Source of the DNA: Candidatus Latescibacterota bacterium
GTDB taxonomy: Bacteria > Krumholzibacteriota > Krumholzibacteriia > Krumholzibacteriales > WJIX01
Reading direction: 5' to 3'
Assembly (NCBI GenBank): GCA_030643145.1
Contig: DAOWMJ010000056.1
Coordinates: forward strand, 1 to 10,168
Length of the DNA stretch: 10,168 bases
Program-made: the position numbers and the translations under genes
The notes under the pieces: model-generated
Databases searched by the model: none
The model's input: the letters and a program-made list of their open reading frames with translations, nothing else
Told to the model about the DNA's origin: nothing
Part shown: piece after piece, positions 1 through 7,659 of the stretch
Layout of the letters: every line of letters begins with the position of its first letter
Position numbering within the stretch: position 1 is the first letter of the stretch

Positions 1-3000
1 AATCCATATATGTCATCATCATATATCTTCGATGATATTAAGATTGATAATCCCAAACGAGGATTCTTGCCGAGTTATCTGCCGAGCATGGAAGGCAGTG
101 AAGTTAAATATCTTATTATTACAAATGATGAAATGAAATCTGCTTTTCAGAATTTCGCGGATTTAAAAACGAGAGAGGGAATACCTGCTGTTGTAAAAAG
201 TGTTGAATGGATAGAGAATAATTATAGAAATGGTGTAGATATTGCGGAATCAATAAGGAACTTTATTCAGGAAGCCTACGCGAAATGGGGAGTTGAATGG
301 GTTCTTCTTGCCGGCGACACGGATGTAATCCCTGAAAGGCTTGCCTACACGACTTTCTATTATGGCGAATTTATCCCGACCGATATGTATTATTCCTGCC
401 TTGACGGTTCGTGGAATGCTGACGGGGATTCTCTCTGGGGAGAAGCTACCGGATTTTTACCCGGTGATGAAACTGATATGTATTCAGAGGTCTATCTTGG
501 AAGAATGCCGGTTTCTACAATCGCGGAAGCCGAGTTGTTAATAAACAAAACAATAGATTACGAAAGCCCTGCTGATACAACCTCGAAAGAAAAATTTCTG
601 ATGCTCGGTGAAGTGATATTCCCTTCTGATTTTACGCCTGGTGATAATATTGTTCTCGATGGAGCTGAGCTACTTCAGGATATATATATAAATTGTCTTG
701 AGGGGCATGCTGATATTACAACCGACAGACTATATGAAAACTACACCGCGTATTCGGGATCTGTTGAATTGACCAAAGCGAATGCGCTTTCGTATCTTGA
801 TGCCGGCACGAACCATGTTGTACACGCTGGACATGGATACAAATATAATATGTCGGTTGGAAATGCAAGCATTTTGAATTATGACGCGAATAATGTAACA
901 AATGGCGACGCGCTCTTCTCTATGTACCTTATGAATTGTACAAACGGAGCTTTTGACACCGATTGCCTCGCGGAATATTTTCTCTTAAATTCAAATGGTG
1001 GAGCTTACGCGGTTACCGCTTCCAGCAGATCGGCGTTTCCGAGTACTTCGCGTCTATATATGGATGAATATTACGAGCTTGTTTTTCATGAGAATATTAT
1101 GGAATTAGGGAAATTGCATGTTTTATCGCGAGAACCGTTTACATCCTCTGCTTCGGCGGAGTCAAGTCACAGATGGAGCCATTTCATCTATAATCTTTTG
1201 GGAGATCCCGAAGCCATGATGTACAGTGGCGAGGTTAAGTTTTTCACCCTGACCGTTCCGTCATCTCTCAGTATGGGAGAAAGTACGGTGATTATCCATG
1301 TTGACAGTGAGGGGTCGCCATTCGATTCGGCCAGGGTCTGCCTTTATAAAGAGAATGATGATTATGTATATGGTAATACAAATATAACGGGAGATATAAC
1401 ATTTGATGATTTTCTATGCAGAGACCCGGGCTGGATATATGTCACAGTTACGGGGTTGAATCACGCTATCTGCGTTGATTCAATCGAGGTTCTGCCGGAG
1501 ACCGGGCCTTACTTAAGGGTGTCGGACAAAATTTGTTCTGATACATCCGGCGGTAATGGAGACGGGATTATTGACAGCGGGGAATCACTGAATCTCTATG
1601 TTAAAATTGAGAATACCGGCGGTAATGACGCGGAGAAACTTTACGCAAAACTGAGTTCATCTGATACGGGGGTTACTGTTCTCGACAGCACCGCCCTTTA
1701 TCCTGATCTTGCCGTTGGTGAAAATGAATTCGGAAGTGATAGATTTTCTTTCAGCGTGAGTTCGGGTTATGAGGATCAGGCAATAATTGCATTTCAGATT
1801 AATATTCACGATTCATCAGGGGCACTGTGGTCTGAATCTTTTGCTTTTGAAGTTCATGCCCCCAAGATTGAACTTTATGTTAATTCCAAGTCAGATGAGC
1901 TGCCATATGGTAATGGAAATGGAACGATAGAACCGGGAGAAAGTTTTCTGCTTAAGATCGGAGTAAAGAATTTTGGAACAGGTGCGGCTGTCGGCCTGGA
2001 AGGAGTAATTTCCTCTCTCGATCCTGATCTTACAGTTACAGACGGTGTTTCCACCTATAATGAAATAGTTCCTCTCGGGGTCGAATATGGAGACGGATTT
2101 GTTCTCTACGAAGATAATATGACCCAGAATAATAACTTCTCAATAACTCTAACCGATAATTGTGGAAGAGTCTTCAGCGAACAGCTTGAACTGAGATCGC
2201 CTCCAGCCCCTGAGAATGTCAGCCTGGACGCGAGCTTAGGGGCTACAGAAATTGTATTATACTGGCATCATGCTTCTTCCGGCGATACACTGAACGATTT
2301 TCTTGTATACCGTTCTCAAGACTCCGGAGGGCCCTACACTCAAGCGAGCGCGGATCTGCTTTTCCACACGACTTTCCATGATTATGGTTTATTGTCGAGT
2401 ACACGCTATTTCTATATTATCGCCGCTGTCGACTCATCCGGGAATATGGGTCCCTATTGCAGTGAAAGCTCAATAACAACGAGTCCCCCGCAACTCGCTG
2501 GATGGCCGAACAGATTGCAGAAGGAAACAGCGTGCAGCCCGAAGATTGGCGATATTGACGGTGACCGGGATTATGAGCTTGTTGTCGGGGCGGATTATAT
2601 GTATGCGTGGCATGATGATGGGATTGAGGTAAGAGACGGGGATAATCAACCTGTGACATGGGGTATCCTTAATACGGAGGGCGACAATTTTGTGGCCACT
2701 CCCGCCCTTGTGAATCTCGACGGGGTAGCCGGGGCTGAAATTGTTGGATCATCATGGAATACTAAGGAGATCTATATTTTTGACCATGACGGGAATATTC
2801 TTCCCGGATGGCCCAAGAGCACGGTGCAAATATGCTGGGCGAGCCCGGTGGCGGGAGATTTTGATGGTGACGGTGATAAAGAAATTGTAGCGCATGATAT
2901 ACGCGGGAATGTATATGTCTGGCATCATAACGGTATTGAGCTGATGGACGGTGATAGTAATCCGGGTACGGATGGTATCTTTCTTCCAGGAGATGGAACT

Positions 3001-4347
3001 TCTGATGGATGGCATGTTTCAACTCCCGCCTTTGCCGATATCGATGGCGATGACATTTTAGAACTAATAGTCGGCGATAAGAATGACAGTCTTTATTGTT
3101 TGAATTCCGACGGGAGCTCTGTCAGCGGCTGGCCCGTTTTTATTGGAACCGCGGGCGCGGTCCTTGCTGCCAGCCCGGCAGTCGGTGATATTGATGACGA
3201 TGGCGAAATGGAAGTTGTTGTTCAGAACAGTTACGGTGGAGTGATGGGGGTTAATCATGACGGCAGTGTGATGAGCGGTTGGCCAAAATGGGTATCTAGC
3301 AATGGTTACTTTATTGGTTCACCGGCGTTGGGCGATTTGACCAACGATGGCAAGCTTGAAGTTGTTATCCCGGGAAATGACGGTCTTTGCCATATCTTTC
3401 GCTCTGACGGTTCATTGCTGCCGAATTGGCCGCAACCCTACGATCAAAGCGGCGGAACGACAGAGTCTTCGCCCATAATCGCGGATTTAAATAATGATGG
3501 CAATCTTGATATTGTCCTCGGGTGTGAGCAGGGCCAATTAAATGCCTGGGATGTTAATGGAAATTATCTGTTGGGATTTCCGATTAAACTTAAAGGATAT
3601 ATTCGCGGTACGCCTACGGTAAAAGATTTTGATCAGGATGGTGATATTGAACTTGCCGCGTCCTGCTGGGATCAGAATATATATGTGTGGGATCTTCAAG
3701 CTGATATATATTATCGGTATAATCCCTGGGACGGATTTCACGCTAACTTGCATAATAATGGGTGTTACGGCTATATAGGTGTTACTGCCACGAATGATAT
3801 TGCTTTTCACTATCAACTTGATGCCGGTATGGTAAGGTTAGACTGGCTGGTTCCTTACGGGATAGATTTCTGGAATCTTTATAGAAGGACAGAGGAGACT
3901 GAATATGAATTGATCAGCCGTGAATTAAGGGCTGATGAGGCCGGTATGATTCAATATACGGACAGAACAGCTCAAGAAGGATTAATTTACTATTATAAAA
4001 TAGAAGGGGAAGATGTTTCAATCTTCTTCGAAACAAAGGGTGTGAATATACCCGTTACTCGCGCGAAGCTCTATCAGAATTATCCAAATCCCTTCAACCC
4101 ATCGACGAAGATAGCCTTTACGGTACCCGGCACTTCCGAATCGAGCCGGAATACACTGCTTGTTATCTACGACGTGAGTGGAGCCCTGGTAAAAACTCTT
4201 ATAAACAGGCCGGTTGCAGGGGGCAGGCATTTGGTTGAATGGCAGGGAAATAATAATCAGGGAGAAGCCGTTTCCAGTGGTGTCTATTTCTCGCGTCTTC
4301 GAGTAGGAGGATTCAAGGATACGAAGAAAATGATACTCCTTCGTTAA
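1..4347 (+). CDS. C25 (gingipain-type) cysteine peptidase with CARDB, Fn3, VCBS propeller and C-terminal sorting domain; 5' partial
   Basis: Probable secreted or surface-attached cysteine peptidase. The frame is open from base 1; the first ATG at 10 starts no signal peptide, so the true start, signal peptide and likely pro-region lie upstream. Numbering below is from that ATG (1445 residues). The C25 domain spans about 32-405: YLIITNDEM near 34, WVLLAGDTDVIP near 97, catalytic-type His275 in HAGHG, Cys310 in NCTNGAFD, and a closing GDPEAMM near 398. The 35-residue His-Cys spacing suits gingipains. Next come an Ig-like stretch (405-495), two CARDB-like modules each opening with a calcium-loop-like motif (GNGDGIIDSGE near 516; GNGNGTIEPGE near 634), an Fn3-like module (731-825), eight VCBS repeats (830-1240), a second Fn3-like region (1258-1345) and a sorting domain (1352-1445) with YPNPFNPSTK near 1358 and ending KKMILLR. 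The tail resembles type IX secretion / FlgD-like C-terminal domains. Substrate is unknown. Peptidase family is confident; exact anchoring is inferred. A terminator follows the stop. Confidence 0.88.
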   Translation, partial: NPYMSSSYIFDDIKIDNPKRGFLPSYLPSMEGSEVKYLIITNDEMKSAFQNFADLKTREGIPAVVKSVEWIENNYRNGVDIAESIRNFIQEAYAKWGVEWVLLAGDTDVIPERLAYTTFYYGEFIPTDMYYSCLDGSWNADGDSLWGEATGFLPGDETDMYSEVYLGRMPVSTIAEAELLINKTIDYESPADTTSKEKFLMLGEVIFPSDFTPGDNIVLDGAELLQDIYINCLEGHADITTDRLYENYTAYSGSVELTKANALSYLDAGTNHVVHAGHGYKYNMSVGNASILNYDANNVTNGDALFSMYLMNCTNGAFDTDCLAEYFLLNSNGGAYAVTASSRSAFPSTSRLYMDEYYELVFHENIMELGKLHVLSREPFTSSASAESSHRWSHFIYNLLGDPEAMMYSGEVKFFTLTVPSSLSMGESTVIIHVDSEGSPFDSARVCLYKENDDYVYGNTNITGDITFDDFLCRDPGWIYVTVTGLNHAICVDSIEVLPETGPYLRVSDKICSDTSGGNGDGIIDSGESLNLYVKIENTGGNDAEKLYAKLSSSDTGVTVLDSTALYPDLAVGENEFGSDRFSFSVSSGYEDQAIIAFQINIHDSSGALWSESFAFEVHAPKIELYVNSKSDELPYGNGNGTIEPGESFLLKIGVKNFGTGAAVGLEGVISSLDPDLTVTDGVSTYNEIVPLGVEYGDGFVLYEDNMTQNNNFSITLTDNCGRVFSEQLELRSPPAPENVSLDASLGATEIVLYWHHASSGDTLNDFLVYRSQDSGGPYTQASADLLFHTTFHDYGLLSSTRYFYIIAAVDSSGNMGPYCSESSITTSPPQLAGWPNRLQKETACSPKIGDIDGDRDYELVVGADYMYAWHDDGIEVRDGDNQPVTWGILNTEGDNFVATPALVNLDGVAGAEIVGSSWNTKEIYIFDHDGNILPGWPKSTVQICWASPVAGDFDGDGDKEIVAHDIRGNVYVWHHNGIELMDGDSNPGTDGIFLPGDGTSDGWHVSTPAFADIDGDDILELIVGDKNDSLYCLNSDGSSVSGWPVFIGTAGAVLAASPAVGDIDDDGEMEVVVQNSYGGVMGVNHDGSVMSGWPKWVSSNGYFIGSPALGDLTNDGKLEVVIPGNDGLCHIFRSDGSLLPNWPQPYDQSGGTTESSPIIADLNNDGNLDIVLGCEQGQLNAWDVNGNYLLGFPIKLKGYIRGTPTVKDFDQDGDIELAASCWDQNIYVWDLQADIYYRYNPWDGFHANLHNNGCYGYIGVTATNDIAFHYQLDAGMVRLDWLVPYGIDFWNLYRRTEETEYELISRELRADEAGMIQYTDRTAQEGLIYYYKIEGEDVSIFFETKGVNIPVTRAKLYQNYPNPFNPSTKIAFTVPGTSESSRNTLLVIYDVSGALVKTLINRPVAGGRHLVEWQGNNNQGEAVSSGVYFSRLRVGGFKDTKKMILLR
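2491..3700 (+). repeat. Eight VCBS/FG-GAP beta-propeller units within the C25 peptidase gene
   Basis: Eight degenerate protein repeats, 46-61 residues apart, each centred on a D-x-D/N-x-D-G-like calcium loop followed by a short hydrophobic strand: GDIDGDRDYELVVG (residue 847), NLDGVAGAEIVG (902), GDFDGDGDKEIVA (949), ADIDGDDILELIVG (1009), GDIDDDGEMEVVV (1059), GDLTNDGKLEVVI (1108), ADLNNDGNLDIVLG (1158) and KDFDQDGDIELAA (1205). Several are preceded by a G-W-P element (AGWP, PGWP, SGWP twice, PNWP, LGFP). This is the pattern of FG-GAP/VCBS propellers in extracellular adhesins and enzymes, where the Asp loops bind calcium. Units 1-2 and 3-4 carry longer insertions containing a second D-G-D-x-x-P motif. 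A seven- or eight-bladed propeller is inferred, with a role in binding or presentation rather than catalysis. Confidence 0.85.
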
Positions 4348-4410
4348 TTGTTACCCCGGTGTTGGTGTTAGATATTATAACCGGTGGGCAAAAAAAAATG
4401 ATCGGTAACT

Positions 4411-4460
4411 TTGAAGCGGCGGGGGGTTGTTCCCTCAGCCGCTTCAATCTATTTATTGTT
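4411..4460 (+). terminator. Rho-independent-type terminator after the C25 peptidase gene
   Basis: A perfect 10-bp arm, TTGAAGCGGC at 4411-4420, pairs with GCCGCTTCAA at 4438-4447. After one mismatch the stem continues for five more pairs (4422-4426 with 4432-4436, one of them G-U) around a TTGTT loop. A T-rich but interrupted tract (TCTATTTATTGTT) follows. It lies 63 bases after the peptidase stop and about 100 bases before the promoter candidate of the next operon, which suits a transcription boundary. The weak T tract is the main doubt. Confidence 0.75.
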
Positions 4461-4550
4461 GCCTTCTATCCTTCATTTTAAGTCATAATAGGGAATGAAC
4501 AGTTTTTTTCTTTATATCCTAATTGCAGACCTTGAAACGAACTTGATTTG

Positions 4551-4580
4551 TTGACAAAATGGTGTAAATTTTAGTATCTT
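4551..4580 (+). promoter_or_regulatory. Sigma70-like promoter candidate for the acyl-CoA dehydrogenase/ETF operon
   Basis: A perfect TTGACA at 4551-4556 is followed, after an 18-base AT-rich spacer, by TATCTT at 4575-4580 (four of six matches to TATAAT). An alternative TAGTAT at 4572-4577 has a shorter spacer of 15. It lies about 65 bases before the chosen ATG and downstream of the terminator, so position supports it. The long leader contains a small 5-bp hairpin (4602-4617) of unclear meaning. No clear operator palindrome was found. A Bacteroidota-type -7 box (TAnnTTTG) is only partly matched by TATCTTTT. Confidence 0.45.
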
Positions 4581-4633
4581 TTTAGTTCTTGGCGGTCGTA
4601 TGCAGTATGGTGACTGCTTTTGTGGATCTTATT

Positions 4634-4639
4634 AAAGGA
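4634..4639 (+). promoter_or_regulatory. Ribosome binding site fixing the acyl-CoA dehydrogenase start
   Basis: AAAGGA lies 7 bases before ATG 4647. It favours that ATG over an in-frame TTG at 4620, which would add nine residues absent from the family and has no Shine-Dalgarno site at proper distance. Confidence 0.75.
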
Positions 4640-4646
4640 AACTTTT

Positions 4647-5810
4647 ATGAATTATCAGTTGAGTGAAGAAGAAAGAATGTTGCAAAAAACAGCGGAGGAT
4701 TTTGCGAACAAGTCACTTGCCGCTGTAGCAGTAGAAAGCAATGAAAGGGGCGAATTTCAGGAAGATATATACAAACAGCTCGGAGAACTCGGGTTTCTTG
4801 GAATGACACTTCCCGAGAAATATGGTGGAGTTGATTTTGGTAATTTCTGTTTGGCTCTTTCAATAGAGCAAATTAGCAGAGTATGCGCGTCTACAGCGGT
4901 GGCAATATCTGTTCATAATTCGCTCGTAAATTGGGTTATTCTCAATTTCGGTAGTGACGAAATTCGTGAAAAATACTTGCCGATGCTGGCTTCTGGGGAA
5001 ACCCTTGGAGCATATGCACTTACCGAATCAAATGCCGGCAGCGATATTGGCTCGATACAAACATCTGCCGTTCGAAAAGGCGATAATTATATATTGAACG
5101 GTTCAAAATTGTTTGTTTCGACCGGCGATAAAGCGGGTGTTGTGATTGTATTCGCGAGGACCGACCCGGAAAACAGAAATCAGGGTTTGGCTGCTTTTAT
5201 TGTAGAGCCGGATTTCCCAGGGTTTTCAATTGGAAAGGTAGAAAAAAAGATGGGGCTTAAGGCGTCATCTACTGTTGAGCTTGTTTTTGAAGATTGTGTT
5301 GTACCTGTCGCCAATCTTCTAGCGGAAGAGGGTAAGGGGATGGAGATAGCTCTAGGGGGACTTGATGGAGGAAGGATAGGAATTGCCTCTCAAGCTCTTG
5401 GGATAAGTCAAGCCGCTCTTGATGAAGCGATAAGATTCGCTAGAGAAAGAAAACAGTTTGGGACGAGAATTATTGATTTCCAGTCTACTAGATGGAAAAT
5501 AGCGGATATGGTGACTAAACTTGAGGCCTCCCGTTTGCTGGTTTACGCGGCTGCCAAATCGCGTGACAGGGGTGAGGTTACCACAAAACTAACATCGATG
5601 GCAAAACTCTTTTCAACAAGGGCTGCGAATGAAATTGTTAACGATTCTCTTCAAATCCATGGGGGGGTGGGCTATACTTCCGAGTTTTTGATAGAGAGAC
5701 TATATAGGGATGTGAGGGCATTGGAGATTTATGAGGGAACGAGCGAGATTCAGAAAATGGTGATTTCCAGAGAGATTATAAAGGAGTACGACAGAATATT
5801 CCCTGAATAG
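4647..5810 (+). CDS. Acyl-CoA dehydrogenase, short-chain/butyryl-CoA type
   Basis: Cytoplasmic FAD enzyme that oxidises acyl-CoA to trans-2-enoyl-CoA in beta-oxidation and hands electrons to ETF. The 387-residue length is normal for the family. Visible hallmarks are signature 1 (ALTESNAGSDIGS, with T126-D133), the ERKQFGTRI segment used in FAD/dimer contacts, signature 2 (Q336-IHGGVGY through RLYRD), and the catalytic base Glu363 in IYEGTSEIQ. A glutamate at that site is the arrangement of short/medium-chain and butyryl-CoA dehydrogenases, not the relocated base of isovaleryl or long-chain enzymes. The segments SRVCASTAVAISVHNSL and LDGGRIGIASQALGISQAAL resemble clostridial and human short-chain enzymes. 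Start chosen at ATG 4647 with AAAGGA in front. First gene of the operon; etfB begins 36 bases after the stop. Exact chain length or branched specificity cannot be decided; a glutaryl- or methylbutyryl-CoA substrate remains possible. Confidence 0.93.
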   Translation: MNYQLSEEERMLQKTAEDFANKSLAAVAVESNERGEFQEDIYKQLGELGFLGMTLPEKYGGVDFGNFCLALSIEQISRVCASTAVAISVHNSLVNWVILNFGSDEIREKYLPMLASGETLGAYALTESNAGSDIGSIQTSAVRKGDNYILNGSKLFVSTGDKAGVVIVFARTDPENRNQGLAAFIVEPDFPGFSIGKVEKKMGLKASSTVELVFEDCVVPVANLLAEEGKGMEIALGGLDGGRIGIASQALGISQAALDEAIRFARERKQFGTRIIDFQSTRWKIADMVTKLEASRLLVYAAAKSRDRGEVTTKLTSMAKLFSTRAANEIVNDSLQIHGGVGYTSEFLIERLYRDVRALEIYEGTSEIQKMVISREIIKEYDRIFPE

Positions 5811-5834
5811 ATTGATATTTGGATCTGGTTTTGG

Positions 5835-5841
5835 AAGGAGG
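5835..5841 (+). promoter_or_regulatory. Strong Shine-Dalgarno site before a TTG start (etfB)
   Basis: AAGGAGG, a complete anti-16S match, lies five bases before TTG 5847. Because the encoded product then starts MKIIVLLKRVPDTEA, the normal N terminus of ETF beta, the rare TTG is the credible start. No in-frame ATG lies nearby. Confidence 0.85.
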
Positions 5842-5846
5842 AAAAA

Positions 5847-6638
5847 TTGAAGATTATAGTATTATTAAAACGTGTTCCGGATACTGAAGCTAAGATATTA
5901 ATTAACAGTAAGGGGTCTGGAATCAATGAAGAGGGTGTTAAATTTATAATTAATACTTATGACGAATATGCTATTGAAGAAGGCCTAAAACTGAAAGAGA
6001 CTGTCGGAGGAGACAGTACTGTAACTGTTGTTTGCATGGGGGTTGAAGAATCAACAGAAATTATAAGGACGGCTCTTGCTATGGGAGTTGATAAGGGTAT
6101 TCATATATGTGACGCCGCTCTGGAAAAGGCGACACCGGCTGTGATTGCTACTGTTCTGGCCAAGGCGATTGAGGATAACGGTTTTGATATAATTTTCTGC
6201 GGAAAACAGGGGATAGACTATGATATGGCTCAAACACAGGCCTTTTTGGCCGAAAAGCTTGATATCCCGCAGGTTAATGTAATAGCTGAATTTAAAATTT
6301 CCGAGGATAATAAAAAGGTCTTTTTATTGCGAAGGATAGAAGGCGCGGACGAAAAGGTTGAAGCCGATCTTCCTGTGATAATATCCTGCGCGAAAGGACT
6401 CAATGAACCCCGTTATGCTTCTCTTCCGGGGATCATGAAGGCTAAAAAGAAAGAGATTAAGAAATTGACTCTGGCTGACCTTGATTCTAGCGGCGCTTCC
6501 GAAGAAAAAAAGAGTACAATTATCAATTGGTTGCCACTTCCAAAAAGTGGTGAATGCAAGATTATTGAAGGTGAAGAACCCGGTGAAAAAGCTGTCGAAC
6601 TTGCCAGGTTATTACGCGAGGAAGCGAAAGTATTATAA
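5847..6638 (+). CDS. etfB: Electron transfer flavoprotein, beta subunit
   Basis: Small subunit of the soluble FAD-containing electron carrier that accepts electrons from acyl-CoA dehydrogenase. The 263 residues are normal for the family. Recognisable parts are the start MKIIVLLKRVPDTEAK, INTYDEYAIEEGLKLKE (near 35-50), GKQGIDYDMAQTQAFLAEKL (from residue 119, the nucleotide-binding segment that holds AMP or a second FAD), and ADLPVIISCAKGLNEPRY followed by MKAKKKEIK (the ETF beta signature and recognition-loop region). The nucleotide segment differs from the D-x-D-T-A-Q-V-G-P form I recall for FixA/bifurcating proteins and, in its Q-T, is nearer human ETFB. That points to a conventional AMP-binding ETF, but an alignment would be needed. 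Initiation at TTG with a strong AAGGAGG site. It sits 36 bases after the dehydrogenase and 43 bases before etfA. A 6-bp hairpin inside the gene (6534-6550) is unlikely to terminate. Confidence 0.94.
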   Translation: MKIIVLLKRVPDTEAKILINSKGSGINEEGVKFIINTYDEYAIEEGLKLKETVGGDSTVTVVCMGVEESTEIIRTALAMGVDKGIHICDAALEKATPAVIATVLAKAIEDNGFDIIFCGKQGIDYDMAQTQAFLAEKLDIPQVNVIAEFKISEDNKKVFLLRRIEGADEKVEADLPVIISCAKGLNEPRYASLPGIMKAKKKEIKKLTLADLDSSGASEEKKSTIINWLPLPKSGECKIIEGEEPGEKAVELARLLREEAKVL

Positions 6639-6665
6639 CAGTATTGGTAAAAATAATAATATATT

Positions 6666-6672
6666 GAGGAGG
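6666..6672 (+). promoter_or_regulatory. Ribosome binding site fixing the etfA start
   Basis: GAGGAGG lies nine bases before ATG 6682. The frame stays open upstream to about 6481 inside etfB, but those residues resemble nothing in the family, so this site marks the real start. Confidence 0.8.
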
Positions 6673-6681
6673 ATATTTATA

Positions 6682-7659
6682 ATGAATGATATTCTGATTT
6701 TTGGAGAAATAAGAAACGGGGAGCTTAAAAGGGTAATTAAAGAATTGGTTACAGCCGGGCGAATTGTTACCGAGGGAACGGGAGGATCAATTGATGCTGT
6801 TCTGATAGGCAAAGGCGCTTCAGATCTTTCAAAGAATATCGCCGGCCTGGGAATCAGAAAAACTTTCTGCGTTGATGATAATCTAGTGGAAAAATACTCC
6901 ACTGAAGGTTACGCGAAAGTTCTTTCGGATTTGATCACCGATAGCGGCTATGGATATATCTTCTTTGGAGCGACAGCTATGGGAAGGGATCTCAGCCCAA
7001 GGGTAGCAGCTCGTGTTGATGGTGTGATGTTCAGTGACTGTGTGGATTTGAGGTTCCAAGATGGACGCTGTATCGCCAAAAGACCGGTTTATTCGGGAAA
7101 ACTCTTTGTTGAAATTGCCCCTGTCGGTAAGATCCCGGTTTTTATTACGTTAAGACCGAACAATCTTCCTCCAGCGGATTCTGCTGCCGGAGAAACTGAA
7201 ACAGAAATGCGCCCATCTGGTGTTATGGAGGATATGATTAGAGCTTTGGCAACTGAAATTATCCCGATGGCTGGCGGAAGGCCTGACATCACAGAAGCTG
7301 AAGTCATTATTGCCGGTGGAAGAGCGATGAAGGATAGTGAAAGCTTTGAGATTCTGGGGGAACTTGCCGACCTGCTCGGTGGAGCCGTCGGGGCTTCCAG
7401 AGCGGTTGTTGACGCCGGTTATGTTCCTCAGTCTATTCAGGTTGGTCAGACCGGAAAGATCGTAAATCCAAAACTCTATATTGCTTGCGGAATTTCCGGG
7501 GCAATTCAGCATCTCGCCGGAATGCGGACATCAAAAGTTATTGTTGCTATAAACAAGGATTCGAATGCTCCAATTTTTGAAAGAGCACATTACGGAATTG
7601 TAGGTGATCTTTTCGAAGTTGTACCAGCGTTAACCGAAGAAATTAGGAAACTTCTGTAG
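6682..7659 (+). CDS. etfA: Electron transfer flavoprotein, alpha subunit
   Basis: Large subunit of ETF, carrying the electron-transferring FAD in its C-terminal domain. The 325 residues are typical. The start MNDILIFGEIRNGELKRV matches the family, with GAGGAGG in front. The C-terminal FAD domain is unmistakable: VGASRAVVDAGY (236-247, with Arg240), QVGQTGKIV (from 253), and an exact family signature LYIACGISGAIQHLAGM (from 265) continuing to VIVAIN; the end runs APIFERAHYGIVGDLFEVVP. These strings are close to human ETFA. The S-R-A and Q-T-G-K forms, rather than the S-R-P and S-G-K-T forms I recall for bifurcating or FixB proteins, suggest a conventional carrier. It partners with the upstream etfB product, and its gene is followed after 128 bases by the putative membrane oxidoreductase. 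That gap shows no convincing terminator or promoter. Confidence 0.95.
   Translation: MNDILIFGEIRNGELKRVIKELVTAGRIVTEGTGGSIDAVLIGKGASDLSKNIAGLGIRKTFCVDDNLVEKYSTEGYAKVLSDLITDSGYGYIFFGATAMGRDLSPRVAARVDGVMFSDCVDLRFQDGRCIAKRPVYSGKLFVEIAPVGKIPVFITLRPNNLPPADSAAGETETEMRPSGVMEDMIRALATEIIPMAGGRPDITEAEVIIAGGRAMKDSESFEILGELADLLGGAVGASRAVVDAGYVPQSIQVGQTGKIVNPKLYIACGISGAIQHLAGMRTSKVIVAINKDSNAPIFERAHYGIVGDLFEVVPALTEEIRKLL

Noticed and set aside
2752..3022. Two overlapping minus-strand open frames antisense to the propeller repeats
   Set aside because: Their His/Ile/Arg-rich composition is what the reverse complement of repeated GAT/GAC-rich calcium loops gives; no start signals or homology.
4356..4384. CCGGT/ACCGG inverted repeat with a run of A downstream
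   Set aside because: Five-base stem with a 19-base loop, and the homopolymer is A rather than T on the transcribed strand; the hairpin at 4411-4447 is much stronger.
4602..4617. Small hairpin GCAGT/ACTGC in the leader of the dehydrogenase gene
   Set aside because: Only five pairs; not convincing as a riboswitch or operator by itself.
4620..4646. In-frame TTG start adding nine residues to the acyl-CoA dehydrogenase
   Set aside because: No suitable ribosome site before it; AAAGGA sits inside the extension at the right distance from ATG 4647, and the family begins near MNYQLSEEER.
6534..6550. Perfect 6-bp hairpin CCACTT/AAGTGG
   Set aside because: Lies inside etfB coding sequence with no T tract; probably chance.
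6481..6681. Upstream extension of the etfA frame into etfB
   Set aside because: Overlaps confident etfB coding, has no family similarity, and GAGGAGG marks ATG 6682 as the start.
7150..7512. 120-codon open frame on the minus strand inside etfA
   Set aside because: Antisense shadow of a strongly supported gene; low-complexity basic/serine-rich translation with no recognisable motif.
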